The translations under genes were made by a program, and so were the position numbers. A DNA stretch of 64,000 nucleotides from Methylacidiphilales bacterium (GTDB lineage: Bacteria > Verrucomicrobiota > Verrucomicrobiia > Methylacidiphilales > UBA1321). The DNA lies in the NCBI GenBank assembly GCA_021272165.1, contig JAJSLK010000025.1:1-64000 (forward strand). The letters are read 5' to 3'. How positions within the stretch are numbered: the stretch's first letter is position 1; every line of letters starts with the position of its first letter. The notes under the pieces were generated by a model. It was given only the letters and a program-made list of their open reading frames with translations. It was not told the origin of the DNA and ran no database searches. Positions 51,647 through 60,950 of this stretch are shown piece by piece.

Positions 51647-52902
51647 GAGGTGGCCACAGCCGGACTCAGGATCGCGTCGCGCATCCCATGGATCAGCTTC
51701 TTGTCCGAAGGGACAAGAGTCACCAGCACGCCACCGAGCGAGGCCCGGTCGTTTGCCACAAAGTAATAGGGGCAGACCCGGGCCCGTCCCGTCAGCGTAA
51801 CCACCTCGTCATTTTCGGCCACATAATCCTGCTTCGCCAAGGCGCCTTTGATGAAGCGTTGCAGCACCCTCGGATGCGTTCCGAATTCTTCCAGAGCCGT
51901 CCGCACCTGCTGCACCCATTCCTCCGCCGGAAGATCGGAGCCCACATAAACTCCGCGCGCGCCCCATGCCAGGGGCGAGAAACCCGAAATTTTCAACACC
52001 AGTTCCCGCTGCTTCTGGCTGAAGCGTTCCATCTCGTGCCACGATTGAATTCCCAGCTCGGGAATCACGGCGTGCGGTGGCAACGGTGCGGGATCAAGCA
52101 CCCACGAGTAGGGAATGATTCCCTGCAGCAATTTCTGTCCCTTCTCGCCGATCTCCTGCCGCCAGAAATCCTGCAGCGGCCGCGACCAGAAAAGTGCCAG
52201 CCATAATTTTTCCTCGAGATAAGGTTTCAGCGGCGGTGTCAGCGGTTGGCCCGGCTGCCAGCTTGCGGCCAATTTCGTCAGTTGCGGATAATCGAACGCC
52301 TCGAAGAAACGATACGCCGGCTTCCCGCTAGGAGTGTAATTCTCCACCGACCGCACCCGATCTGCGCCCACCAGCCATTCCATCTCGGGCCGATAGGTCG
52401 CACTCTCTTCGGAAATCAGCACCTCGCCGTCGTTGAGCACCGAGGCGAATCCTTTCCGCATTCCATCCGCACCGCCCAGCACGGTTTCTCCCAGCGCGCT
52501 ATAGGTTTCGCTCAGCCATGCGGTCAGTCCGATTCCCCCCGGGACGGAATCGAGCTCGCTCATCGCGAAACCCTCTTCGGTCAGAATCAGGTCGGGCCGG
52601 ATCACTGCCGGCACCTGTCCCTTGATCCGTTCATCCCGGGACAGCGCCACCAGTTCCGGTGGCTTGCCCGCATCGAGCAAGGTCGCCACCCACGGATGCG
52701 CTTTTCCCGCCGCGCTCTGCCGGTAAAGCAGGTTGCAGGCATGATTGAACCGGTTCAGCGTGATGCCCAGTTTCTCTAGCAGTTCAATATGCCGGGCGGA
52801 TAATGCAAATGGCTGCGGCGCGATCCGCCACGTTTTCTCCGCAAACAGGCCTTCCGAGGGCAAATGGTCCCGCACATAGTGGGCGCGTTCGACAGGGGTC
52901 AT
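51643..52902 (-). CDS. ATP-grasp-like protein of unknown function
   Basis: 419 residues, soluble. Parts resemble circularly permuted ATP-grasp/glutathionylspermidine-synthase-like proteins: RPDLILTEEGFAMSELDSVPGGIGLTAWL, then VLISEESATYRPEMEWL and a C-terminal RVCPYYFVANDRASLGGVLVTL. The assignment is tentative. ATG 52902 is the likely start; the longer frame to 53004 overlaps the proA gene. It lies 82 bases downstream of the proA stop on the same strand. Confidence 0.65.
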   Translation of the reverse strand: MTPVERAHYVRDHLPSEGLFAEKTWRIAPQPFALSARHIELLEKLGITLNRFNHACNLLYRQSAAGKAHPWVATLLDAGKPPELVALSRDERIKGQVPAVIRPDLILTEEGFAMSELDSVPGGIGLTAWLSETYSALGETVLGGADGMRKGFASVLNDGEVLISEESATYRPEMEWLVGADRVRSVENYTPSGKPAYRFFEAFDYPQLTKLAASWQPGQPLTPPLKPYLEEKLWLALFWSRPLQDFWRQEIGEKGQKLLQGIIPYSWVLDPAPLPPHAVIPELGIQSWHEMERFSQKQRELVLKISGFSPLAWGARGVYVGSDLPAEEWVQQVRTALEEFGTHPRVLQRFIKGALAKQDYVAENDEVVTLTGRARVCPYYFVANDRASLGGVLVTLVPSDKKLIHGMRDAILSPAVATS

Positions 52903-52984
52903 GGGCGTGGGACGGATAAGAGTCCTAACGTGGCACAAATCGCCCTTCGTGCAAAAGCGAATATCCTCAGCAATGAATGGAGAT

Positions 52985-54319
52985 TTACGTCCGGATCTGG
53001 CCATTGCCGCGGATAACGAACTTGTACGAAGTCAGTTCCTCCAGGCCCATCGGCCCGCGCGCATGCAGTTTGTCGGTGCTGATCCCGATCTCCGCGCCGA
53101 AACCGAATTCGCCACCGTCGGTGAAACGCGTGGAAGCGTTCCAGTAAACCGTCGCCGAATCGACCTCGTTGAGATACCGCTCCGCGATCGCCGCATCTTC
53201 CGTCACGATCGAATCGGAATGATGCGAGCTGTATTTCGCGAGATGCTCCAGCGCGCCCTCCAGTCCATCGACCACGCGCGTCGCCAGGATCAGGTCGAGG
53301 TACTCGGTCGTCCAGTCGGCTTCCGTGGCTGCCTTGATGTTTTCGCCCGAGACCAGCTTGAGCACCGTCTCATCGCCACGGATTTCCACGCCCGCCTTCG
53401 TCAGCGTGGCCGTGATCTGCGGCACGAATTTGTCCGCGATGGCCCGGTCGATCAGCAGCGTCTCGATCGCGTTGCACACGCCGGGGCGCTGCACTTTTGC
53501 GTTCAGCACGATTTTTTCCGCCATGGCCAGGTCGGCCTTGGCCTGGACAAAAACCGAGCAGACCCCATGTGCATGCTTGATCACCGGGATGCGCGCTTCC
53601 GCGACCACCGTCTCGATCAAACTATGCCCGCCGCGGGGGATGATCAGATCGATCAGGTCGCTCTGCCGGCAAAGGAAAGGCACCAGCGCCCGGTCGGTAT
53701 CGCCGATCAATTGCACCGCGCCCTTGGGCAGCGAGGGGCATTTCTGCAACGCTGCGATCAGCGCCTTGTTCGAATGAATCGCCTCCTTGCCGCCGCGCAG
53801 GACAGTCGCGTTGCCGGTTTTCAGGCAAAGCACCGCGGCATCGATGGTCACATTCGGCCGCGACTCGAAAATGATTGCGATTACCCCGATGGGCACGCGG
53901 ATTTTCGCGATCTTGATCCCGTTGGGCCGTTCCCATTCGGTGATCTTTTGTCCCAGTGGCTGGGGCAGCGCACGCACCTGTTGCACGCCCTTCACCATCG
54001 CCGCGAGCGATTTTTCCGTGATTCGCAGTCGGTCGATTATTGCCTTGCTCAGTCCCGCTTTCTCAGCAGCGGCGATGTCCTTCGCATTGGCCGCGAAAAT
54101 GGCAGGCGCCTCTTTTTCCAGGTGCACTGCGATTTCATCCAGCATCTCGTCCAGACGCGCCGTTGGCAGTGTCGCCAGCAACCGCGAGGCCTCGCGGGCT
54201 TCGCGGCATAATTCCCGGACCATGGCCTCGCCGCTGCCCAGCGCGGGGACTTCACGCGTGTTCGGCCAGCTTGTGAGCAGGTTGTCCGTGGCCGCCGCAG
54301 TTTTTTCGGATCTTTCCAT
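52985..54319 (-). CDS. proA: Gamma-glutamyl phosphate reductase
   Basis: Second enzyme of proline synthesis. Aldehyde-dehydrogenase fold: IGVIAIIFESRPNVTIDAAVLCLKTGNATVLRGG and the catalytic Cys in QRPGVCNAIETLL. About 444 residues, slightly longer than E. coli ProA by a polar N-terminus. ATG 54319 is preferred over the upstream frame start. 32 bases after proB, so a proBA operon. Confidence 0.95.
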   Translation of the reverse strand: MERSEKTAAATDNLLTSWPNTREVPALGSGEAMVRELCREAREASRLLATLPTARLDEMLDEIAVHLEKEAPAIFAANAKDIAAAEKAGLSKAIIDRLRITEKSLAAMVKGVQQVRALPQPLGQKITEWERPNGIKIAKIRVPIGVIAIIFESRPNVTIDAAVLCLKTGNATVLRGGKEAIHSNKALIAALQKCPSLPKGAVQLIGDTDRALVPFLCRQSDLIDLIIPRGGHSLIETVVAEARIPVIKHAHGVCSVFVQAKADLAMAEKIVLNAKVQRPGVCNAIETLLIDRAIADKFVPQITATLTKAGVEIRGDETVLKLVSGENIKAATEADWTTEYLDLILATRVVDGLEGALEHLAKYSSHHSDSIVTEDAAIAERYLNEVDSATVYWNASTRFTDGGEFGFGAEIGISTDKLHARGPMGLEELTSYKFVIRGNGQIRT

Positions 54320-54351
54320 ACCATTGGGAAAGGCGAGGGGCCCCGCCTTCC

Positions 54352-55140
54352 TTAAGGATGAAAGATAGTCCCAACTACCTTGCCTTGGCAAATCGAGAGC
54401 AGCACATTCTTTTCGCGCCCGTTGGCGATCTGCATCGGGATTCCCGCTTCGTTCACGAGCCGGGCGGCCTTTAGTTTGGCGATCATCCCGCCGACCGATG
54501 TCTGGCTTTGCGTTCCGCCCGCCAGCCGCTGGATGCGGTCGTCGATTCCGTGCACCTCCCGGATCAGCCGGCCCGAACCGTCCGATTTCGTGGCCAGTCC
54601 CCGCACATTGGAAAGAATAATGAGCCGTTCCGCCCGCGCCAGAATCGCCACGTGCGCTGAAAGCTGGTCGTTGTCGCCGAAGCGCGCGCCGACCAGTTCC
54701 TCATACGAAACCACATCGTTTTCGTTGAAGATCGGGATCACCTTTTTATGCGCCAGCAGATGCTCCACGCTCCGCTGGATGTTGCGGTAAAGCGAGCGGC
54801 TGTCCAAATCGAAGTAGGTCAGCAGCACCTGCGCCACGCGCATTCCCGCGCGTCCGAACGTCTCGGAATAGAGACGCATCAACTGCGGCTGGCCCAGCGC
54901 GGCGCACGCCTGCAGTTCGGCCAGGGCTGTCGGGCGCTTTTTCAGGCCCAGCAGCGACATGCCGCAGCCCACCGCACCCGAGCTCACCACGAGCATCTCA
55001 TGGCCTCGTTGGCGCAATTCCACGATCTGGCCCACCAGTTGTTCAATCTGGCCCAGGTCCACCTGTCCGCGGGAGTCGCTGAGGATTCCGGTGCCGAGTT
55101 TGACCACCCACCGCTTCGGCACGGGCTGGTTCTTGCTCAC
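54352..55140 (-). CDS. proB: Glutamate 5-kinase without PUA domain
   Basis: First enzyme of proline synthesis. Amino-acid-kinase fold: VVKLGTGIL, SSGAVGCGM, and FNENDVVSYEEL with GDNDQLSAHVA. About 262 residues, so only the kinase domain; the C-terminal PUA domain of E. coli ProB is missing, as in several other bacteria. GTG start 55140 overlaps the stop of the upstream gene as GTGA. The longer frame to 55200 lacks such support. Confidence 0.94.
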   Translation of the reverse strand: MSKNQPVPKRWVVKLGTGILSDSRGQVDLGQIEQLVGQIVELRQRGHEMLVVSSGAVGCGMSLLGLKKRPTALAELQACAALGQPQLMRLYSETFGRAGMRVAQVLLTYFDLDSRSLYRNIQRSVEHLLAHKKVIPIFNENDVVSYEELVGARFGDNDQLSAHVAILARAERLIILSNVRGLATKSDGSGRLIREVHGIDDRIQRLAGGTQSQTSVGGMIAKLKAARLVNEAGIPMQIANGREKNVLLSICQGKVVGTIFHP

Positions 55141-55502
55141 AGGAAGTAGGGCCTCACGCGACGATAAAGTTGAAAAAGTTCCCAGGCATAGCCCGCCCAT
55201 TTCCTGAGCGGCTTTTGCTTTTGTTGCTGCACGGGAGCAGCCACAGCGGTCGCCGTTTTGCCTTTACCCTTGCGCGAGCCGAGCAGCGTGCCGGCGATGC
55301 TTACCACCGCAGGCACGGCCATGAAAATCCACGGATTCTGGCGCAGGAAACCAAAGCCCCTCATGCCGTACTCGGCATAATGGATTGGCCTTTCGAGATT
55401 CTGATAGGCCGCAGCCAATTCACCCCGCTGCTGCGCGATCTGGGCAATGAGCCTGGCCCGTCGCACGGAAAAATCCTCTTCCATTTCCGCCACTGGATTC
55501 AT
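55137..55502 (-). CDS. YqjK-like small membrane-associated protein
   Basis: 121 residues with a charged N-terminal coiled coil (about 1-40) and one hydrophobic segment (about 58-72), then a basic C-terminus. It overlaps the YqjE-like gene (ATGA) and the proB start (GTGA), so it is part of a YqjE-linked unit. YqjK-like is inferred from size and position; sequence resemblance is weak. Confidence 0.6.
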   Translation of the reverse strand: MNPVAEMEEDFSVRRARLIAQIAQQRGELAAAYQNLERPIHYAEYGMRGFGFLRQNPWIFMAVPAVVSIAGTLLGSRKGKGKTATAVAAPVQQQKQKPLRKWAGYAWELFQLYRRVRPYFL

Positions 55503-55918
55503 GATTTGCTCTCCGTCGTTTTTAGGTCGGGCCGGATTTTCTCCACGTCCTTGCGCAGCTCGGCCAGCGTCTGGCCCAGGAATTTAGGCCGCGCCGCGAT
55601 CATCTTCCGGGCGGCCAGGACCAGGATCGCCCCAACCGCCAGGCACGTCACGCAGATGATTCCCAGCACCAGCAGCAGGTGGGTGCCGGAAAGTACCACC
55701 AGGAAGCAAAGGAAAAAAAAGATCGTCAGCGCGATGCAGAATAAGGCGGCCAGGCTGATGAGGATCAGCTTTACCGCATAAGTACCGGCCTCCTCCAGTT
55801 CCAGCGTTGCCAGGTCCAGGCGGGCATAGACAATGGCCACCAGGACGCCCCAAAAGACGCGCAGGGAATCAAACAGGCTGGGCTGGGCGGGCTTTTCGGC
55901 GCCCTCGGGAGCTGGCAT
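55499..55918 (-). CDS. YqjE-like phage-holin-superfamily membrane protein
   Basis: 139 residues with two long hydrophobic segments (about 50-75 and 80-105), flanked by polar ends. SLRVFWGVLVAIVYARLDLATLELEEA fits the YqjE/DUF1469 family. It is next to DUF883 genes, as in the E. coli yqjCDEK cluster. Function unknown, associated with stress-linked envelope or ribosome-hibernation proteins. Confidence 0.85.
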   Translation of the reverse strand: MPAPEGAEKPAQPSLFDSLRVFWGVLVAIVYARLDLATLELEEAGTYAVKLILISLAALFCIALTIFFFLCFLVVLSGTHLLLVLGIICVTCLAVGAILVLAARKMIAARPKFLGQTLAELRKDVEKIRPDLKTTESKS

Positions 55919-55935
55919 TCGGGTCCCTCGCGATC

Positions 55936-56280
55936 TTAATCGCGACGGCGCAGGAACGTACCGGCCGCGAAACCGATCCCGAGCAGAAAGCCGACGCCGG
56001 TGGCGATGCCGACCGCGCTCCAGGGATTGTCATGGACGTATTCGTCGGTGACAGCCATGGCTTCCTTGCCCTTCGCCTTTACGCTTTCCTGCACAGTGGC
56101 CAGTTTGTCCTGCGCCACCTTCAGGCTTTCCTCGACCTTCACGCGGGCTTCGGCGGCCTTTTCGCCGACGACGGACGCGGTGGCCTTAAGCAGATCCTGC
56201 ACGTCCTTCGTCAGAACCTTGACATCTTCAACGAGTTTATCCCGGCTGGCGGAGGCATTTTGATTCGAATTCGTAGACAT
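55936..56280 (-). CDS. DUF883 (YqjD/ElaB-like) protein, copy 1
   Basis: 114 residues. Long amphipathic helix with many Lys/Glu/Ala (about 15-80), then the DUF883 membrane end with DNPWSAVGIATGVGFLLGIGFAAG and an Arg cap. C-tail-anchored inner-membrane proteins of this family bind ribosomes in E. coli. It lies 17 bases upstream of YqjE-like gene. Confidence 0.9.
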   Translation of the reverse strand: MSTNSNQNASASRDKLVEDVKVLTKDVQDLLKATASVVGEKAAEARVKVEESLKVAQDKLATVQESVKAKGKEAMAVTDEYVHDNPWSAVGIATGVGFLLGIGFAAGTFLRRRD

Positions 56281-56353
56281 AAAATATTTCCTCTTTAAAA
56301 TAACTAAAGCCGAGGGGAAGCCGAAAGCAAGTCTCTTGTTTTCAGTTGATTGG

Positions 56354-56584
56354 TCACCGCCGGGCCACGATCACGCCAATCAGGAAGCCGAAGGCCGCGG
56401 CCATCGCCACCGCCTGCCACGGATTATTCTCGATGAACTCCTGCGTGTTGTAACGGGCCGTCGCGGCGCTGTCCCGCAGGTAGTTGGCCTGATCATTGAG
56501 CCGGTCGCCTACCTTCCGTACCGCTTCGGTAGCATGCGCCTTCAATTCCCCGGCCTGTTCCGAGAGAGGATGTCGTTGCGTCAT
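56354..56584 (-). CDS. DUF883 (YqjD/ElaB-like) protein, copy 2
   Basis: 76 residues, a shorter paralogue of the neighbour: amphipathic helix then ENNPWQAVAMAAAFGFLIGVIVARR as tail anchor. 73 bases separate it from copy 1. Two adjacent copies and YqjE suggest a small envelope-stress module inserted between peroxiredoxin and proB. Confidence 0.9.
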   Translation of the reverse strand: MTQRHPLSEQAGELKAHATEAVRKVGDRLNDQANYLRDSAATARYNTQEFIENNPWQAVAMAAAFGFLIGVIVARR

Positions 56585-56627
56585 GGGTTTTTAATATACG
56601 GCAAGCGGCGATTTTAGAAACCGCGGA

Positions 56628-57107
56628 TTATTTCAGCTTCGCCAACGTCGCCTTCACGGCCTCGAAGTTCGGCAGATCTTTCGGCGTCGGTGTCTGCTCG
56701 GCGTAGGCGACCATTCCTTTTTTGTCGATCACCACCGCGGCCCGCGCCGACGTGTCGCCCACGCCGGCCAGGTTTGGAAACACCACGTCGTAGGCCTTCG
56801 TCACCGACTTGTTCAGGTCGCTCAAAAGCTTCACCGTAATTTTTTCCTTCTGCGCCCACGCCTCCTGCGCGAACGGGCTGTCCACGCTGATTCCGTAGAC
56901 CGTGGCATTCAGCCCTTCATAGGCGGCAATGCCGTTGGAGACATCGCACATTTCCGCCGTGCAGACGCCGGTGAACGCCAGGGGAAAGAACAACAATACC
57001 GTGTTGTTCTTCCCGAAGTTGTTGCTTAGCTTGACCTCTTCCAGCCCCGTGGCCGTTTTGGTCTTGAGCGCGAAGTCAGGAGCCGAGGTTCCGATTTTGA
57101 GTGGCAT
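56628..57107 (-). CDS. Peroxiredoxin (AhpE/BCP-like)
   Basis: 159 residues. Reduces peroxides. Peroxidatic Cys49 in FTGVCTAEMC, with Cys54 five residues on as possible resolving residue (atypical 2-Cys pattern). FFPLAFTGVC is the family active site; no signal peptide. 19 bases after pnp and upstream of the DUF883 genes, so likely co-transcribed. Confidence 0.92.
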   Translation of the reverse strand: MPLKIGTSAPDFALKTKTATGLEEVKLSNNFGKNNTVLLFFPLAFTGVCTAEMCDVSNGIAAYEGLNATVYGISVDSPFAQEAWAQKEKITVKLLSDLNKSVTKAYDVVFPNLAGVGDTSARAAVVIDKKGMVAYAEQTPTPKDLPNFEAVKATLAKLK

Positions 57108-57126
57108 AATGAATGTTGGTTTGAGG

Positions 57127-59280
57127 TTACTTCTTGGCGCTCGGCGGGATCGCTTCCAGACCCTGGGCGGCCCGGTCCTTCATCGCGGCCTTGCGGCTCA
57201 ACTTGGAGCGGCCCTTGTCGTCCTGGCCGATGCATTTGACCCAGACTTCGTCGCCCATCTTCACCACGTCGTCCATGCGGTTCACGCGCGTGTCGGACCA
57301 TTCCGAGATATGGACCAGTCCGTCCTTGCCCGGGAGCACCTCGACGAACGCGCCGAAGTCCTTGATCGTCACCACGCGGCCGCGATAGATCTTGCCGATC
57401 TCGATGTCGCCGACCATGCCGAGGATGATCTCCTTGGCCCGTTCCATGGCATCGCCGTTGTGGGAGTAAATCTTCACCCGGCCGTCGTCCTCGATGTTAA
57501 TCTCGGCGCCGGTCTCGGCCACGATGCTCTTGATGTTCTTGCCGCCCGGCCCGATGACCAGACCGATCTTCTCGGGATTGATCTGGATCGTCTCGATGCG
57601 CGGTGCGAACTGCGACAGCTCGCCGCGCGGGCTCTTGATGACCGTTTCCATGAAGGCGAGGATCTTGGCCCGTGAGGCCACGGCCTGGTCGATCGCTTCC
57701 TTCATGATCGAAAGCGGGATGCCCGGCAGTTTCAGGTCGAGCTGAAACCCGGTCACGCCGGTGCTCGTTCCGCAGAGCTTGAAATCCATGTCGCCGTAAT
57801 GGTCTTCGGCGCCGAGGATGTCATCGAGCAGCAGGTAGCGTTTCAGGCTGTCCTGTTCGTCGTACTCGGTCACCAAGCCGACCGAAATCCCCGCGACCGG
57901 GGTCTTGATCGGGACGCCCGCGTCCATCAAAGACAGACAGCCGCCGCAGACCGACGCCATCGACGTCGAGCCGTTCGATTCCATGACTTCCGACGAAATG
58001 CGGATCGCGTAGGGGAAATCGTTCTCATTCGGCACGACCGGCAGCAGAGATCGCTCCGCCAAGGCGCCGTGCCCGATCTCGCGGCGATTCAGACCGCCCA
58101 CGCGACCCGTCTCACCCACCGAGAAGGGCGGAAAATTGTAATGGAGGATGAAGCGCTTCGTCACATCGCCGCCGGTGTAGCCGTCGAGTTCCTGGGCTTC
58201 GTCGCTGGGGGCCAAGGTTGCGAGGCAAAGCGCCTGGGTTTCGCCACGGGCGAAAAGCGCCGAGCCGTGCGAGCGCGGGAGCAACCCCACCTCGCCCGAA
58301 AGCGGGCGGATTTCCTTTACCGAGCGGCCGTCGCTCCGCTTTTGCTTGTCAAGGATCGCGGTGCGGAATGCCTTGATCTGCACCTGGTCGAACGCCGAGC
58401 TGATGTCGAAAGCGGTCGCTTCGGGATACTTCACCTTGATCGCCGCGGCCACTTCGTCCTTCAACGCGCCCACGGCGGCGTAACGCTCGATCTTGCTCGG
58501 GCGATAAATCGCGCCTTCGATGCGGTCCGAAACCATGCTATAAGCCATCTCAACCAGTTCCGGCTTGGTCGCATAGAGAGGCAGGGTCCGCTTCGCCTTG
58601 TTCACCCGGCTGGCGAGTTCCTTCTGCAGCTTGATCACGATCTGCACCTGCTCCTGCGCGTAATCGAGGGCCGCCTTGAATTCGGCTTCCGGCAATTCCT
58701 GCGCCGAGCCTTCGATCATGATGATCTCGTTTTCCGAGCCGACATAGACGAGGTCCAGGTCGCTCAGGTCCATCTGCGCATGGGTCGGCTGCGTGACGAA
58801 TTTTCCGTCAATCCGGCCAACGCGCACGGCTCCGACCGGGCCCGCGAAGGGGATGTCGGAAACCATCAGCGCGGCTGAGGAGCCGTTGATGCTGAGAATG
58901 TCGGGATCGTTTTCGCCGTCGGCTGAGAGCAGCGTCGTGATGATCTGGGTGTCGTAAAGATAGCCTTTCGGGAAGAGCGGTCGTAGCGGACGGTCCGTCA
59001 TGCGACAGGTGAGGATTTCCTTCTCCGAGGGCCGGCCTTCGCGCTTGAAGTAGCCGCCGGGGATCTTCCCGACCGCCGCCGCGCGCTCGCGGTATTCGAC
59101 GGTCAGCGGGAAGAAATCCTGGCCTTCCTTGATTTTGGTGGCCGAGACGGCCGTGACAATGACGAGGGTATCGCCGTAGCGGACGGTGACTGCGCCGTCG
59201 GCCAGCTTCGCCAGCTTGCCGGTTTCAATGGTAATGGGGTGCGCGCCAAAGGGGGCCGACACCGTCTGAATGGTGGACAT
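57127..59280 (-). CDS. pnp: Polynucleotide phosphorylase
   Basis: 3'-5' phosphorolytic exoribonuclease of RNA decay. 717 residues: two RNase PH-like domains (GRPSEKEILTCRMTDRPLRPLFPKGY; LDRSDGRSVKEIRPLSGE-like), then KH (EKIGLVIGPGGKNIKSI) and S1 (IYRGRVVTIKDFGAFVEV) domains. ATG 59280 has AGGA about 9 bases upstream. It follows rpsO, the conserved order, with two hairpins between. Confidence 0.97.
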   Translation of the reverse strand: MSTIQTVSAPFGAHPITIETGKLAKLADGAVTVRYGDTLVIVTAVSATKIKEGQDFFPLTVEYRERAAAVGKIPGGYFKREGRPSEKEILTCRMTDRPLRPLFPKGYLYDTQIITTLLSADGENDPDILSINGSSAALMVSDIPFAGPVGAVRVGRIDGKFVTQPTHAQMDLSDLDLVYVGSENEIIMIEGSAQELPEAEFKAALDYAQEQVQIVIKLQKELASRVNKAKRTLPLYATKPELVEMAYSMVSDRIEGAIYRPSKIERYAAVGALKDEVAAAIKVKYPEATAFDISSAFDQVQIKAFRTAILDKQKRSDGRSVKEIRPLSGEVGLLPRSHGSALFARGETQALCLATLAPSDEAQELDGYTGGDVTKRFILHYNFPPFSVGETGRVGGLNRREIGHGALAERSLLPVVPNENDFPYAIRISSEVMESNGSTSMASVCGGCLSLMDAGVPIKTPVAGISVGLVTEYDEQDSLKRYLLLDDILGAEDHYGDMDFKLCGTSTGVTGFQLDLKLPGIPLSIMKEAIDQAVASRAKILAFMETVIKSPRGELSQFAPRIETIQINPEKIGLVIGPGGKNIKSIVAETGAEINIEDDGRVKIYSHNGDAMERAKEIILGMVGDIEIGKIYRGRVVTIKDFGAFVEVLPGKDGLVHISEWSDTRVNRMDDVVKMGDEVWVKCIGQDDKGRSKLSRKAAMKDRAAQGLEAIPPSAKK

Positions 59281-59389
59281 TTAATTTTCCTGAGTTAAGG
59301 CGCAGCCGGGCGCCCAACCGGAAACGGAAAACGCAGAGGACAATGAACTCAACCGCCGGGCGATGAAGTTGATTGTACTCTGTAGTTTT

Positions 59390-59417
59390 CCGGGACGACC
59401 CGGGTCCGCCAGGCGGA
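59390..59417 (-). promoter_or_regulatory. Two adjacent hairpins between rpsO and pnp
   Basis: On the minus strand: CCGGG/CCCGG (59390-59394 and 59399-59403; 4-base loop) and TCCGCC/GGCGGA (59405-59410 with 59412-59417; 1-base spacer, so in practice the loop is formed by opening inner pairs). No U-tract follows, so termination is not expected. In E. coli the same interval carries RNA-processing hairpins and autoregulatory sites; a similar role is inferred. Confidence 0.5.
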
Positions 59418-59441
59418 TGGGCCTTTCGCGGTGAGGGAGAC

Positions 59442-59705
59442 CTACTTGCGCAGGTTTAGTTTCTGAATGACCTTATCGTAGCGCGCGGAATCGGATTTCT
59501 TCAGGTAATCCTGAAGCTTTTTACGCTGAGCCACCATCATGAGCAGACCGCGGCGTGAGCTATGGTCCTTGGTGAACTTTTGCAAGTGCTTGGTCAGGTC
59601 GTTGATGCGGCGGGTCAGGAGCGCGATCTGGACATCGGCCGAGCCGGTATCCTTTTCGTGTAACTTGAACTCCTTGGTGTATTCCGTTTTCAGCGCTGCT
59701 TCCAT
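59442..59705 (-). CDS. rpsO: 30S ribosomal protein S15
   Basis: Primary 16S-rRNA binding protein. 87 residues with the family pattern [30 protein letters not shown] and the HSRRGLL-type [20 protein letters not shown]. Full length. ATG 59705 lacks an evident ribosome site. First gene of rpsO-pnp. Confidence 0.97.
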   Translation of the reverse strand: MEAALKTEYTKEFKLHEKDTGSADVQIALLTRRINDLTKHLQKFTKDHSSRRGLLMMVAQRKKLQDYLKKSDSARYDKVIQKLNLRK

Positions 59706-59776
59706 AAGGTGAGGGTCGATTAAAGCAGAGTCGCTGAAGAGAGCAAGGGGAAAATTGGATAGCGGTACCGTTTCGA

Positions 59777-59871
59777 AATTCAGGCATCCCGAACTTGTTG
59801 CGGGATCAGCCTCCGGAAGATGATCGTTATTCCCCCGGCAGATGATCCTTCGACAAGCTCGGGATAACGGA
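59777..59871. repeat. Dispersed palindromic repeat, copy 3
   Basis: Left arm about 59777-59810 (CATCCCGAACTTGTTGCGGG core) and right arm about 59841-59871 (CCTTCGACAAGCTCGGGATA core); arms are imperfect. The loop (59811-59840) is nearly the same as that of copy 1 at 5496-5525, with CTCC.GAAGATGATCGTT in both. Located in the 283-base gap between rpsO and the CDF gene. Confidence 0.85.
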
Positions 59872-59988
59872 GGCGGGAATCGTCGACTTTCGGCCAAGGC
59901 TTCATCCTCTTCGGATTTTCTTTCGCGGCTAATCCGTCTCTTTCTGTTAGTGTTGCCAATCTCGCTTGCCCCTTCGCATAGTTGAGCG

Positions 59989-60948
59989 ATGTCCACCCCC
60001 ACCTCCGAGGCGCTCGAGGCCGCGAAGATGAACCCGGAACGCAGTCTTCGGACCGGGCAGGGTTCGGCCCTTCGCGGCATTCTCGTGAACAGCGCTCTCG
60101 GCGGTGCCAAGCTCGCTGCGGGGATCCTCGGCCATTCCTACGCTCTTATCGCCGACGCGGCCGAATCGTTCGGCGATGTGATGGGTTCCTGCGTCACCTT
60201 CATCGGTCTTCGCCTCGCGGCCGAGCCCGCCGACCAGACCCACCCCGCTGGTCATGGCCGCGCCGAAACCCTTGCTTCGATCATTACCGCCTTGGCCCTC
60301 TGTGTGGTCGGTGGCCTCATCTTTTGGGAGGCCGCCGCCACTCTTTCCGTACCGCGCCAGGCGCCCAATCCGCTCACCCTCCTCGTCCTTGTTCCTGTCA
60401 TCCTCATCAAGGAATGGATGTTCCACTGGATGCGTGCCCGCGGGAAAAAAATCGGCAGCCTCGCCGTCATTGCCGACGCCTGGCACCAGCGCAGCGACGT
60501 CGTCACCTCGGTGGCCGCGCTGGTCGGCATCATTGTGGCCTGGATCGGCGGCTCCGCCTGGAGCCATGCCGATAGTTGGGCGGCCATGCTCGCCAGCGTC
60601 TGGCTCACCGGAACCGGTCTCTGGCTGCTCGGTCCGGGACTGCATGAAATCATGGAAGGCTCGGTGGATCCCGCCCTGCTCCAGTTCATTCTCGAATCGA
60701 GCCGCAGCTGTCCCGGCATTCGGGACATCGACAAGGTTTGGGTGCGCAAGCTGGGCATGCGTCTCATGATCGACATGCACATCGAGGTCGATCCCGACAT
60801 TTCCGTTCTGGAAGGCCATCGCCTGGCCCACGAAGTCAAGGCCAAGCTCCAGGCCGAACTCCCCCAGGTCCGCGATGTTATGGTCCACATCGAGCCCTAC
60901 GACCCCGAGCGGGCCAAACGTCCCTACCGGATTCAATCAGGCGGGTAG
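59989..60948 (+). CDS. Cation diffusion facilitator (CDF) metal exporter
   Basis: 319 residues, six membrane helices and a C-terminal cytoplasmic ferredoxin-like domain ([20 protein letters not shown]). Metal sites: DAAESFGD in helix 2 and DAWHQRSD in helix 5; the latter is typical of Zn/Fe CDF proteins. Exports divalent metals using the proton gradient. ATG 59989 starts before TM1. The next gene begins 2 bases after its stop. Confidence 0.93.
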   Translation: MSTPTSEALEAAKMNPERSLRTGQGSALRGILVNSALGGAKLAAGILGHSYALIADAAESFGDVMGSCVTFIGLRLAAEPADQTHPAGHGRAETLASIITALALCVVGGLIFWEAAATLSVPRQAPNPLTLLVLVPVILIKEWMFHWMRARGKKIGSLAVIADAWHQRSDVVTSVAALVGIIVAWIGGSAWSHADSWAAMLASVWLTGTGLWLLGPGLHEIMEGSVDPALLQFILESSRSCPGIRDIDKVWVRKLGMRLMIDMHIEVDPDISVLEGHRLAHEVKAKLQAELPQVRDVMVHIEPYDPERAKRPYRIQSGG

Positions 60949-60950
60949 GC

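Noticed and set aside
57799-58878. 359-codon open frame on the plus strand
   Set aside because: Opposite pnp; no ribosome site or domain.
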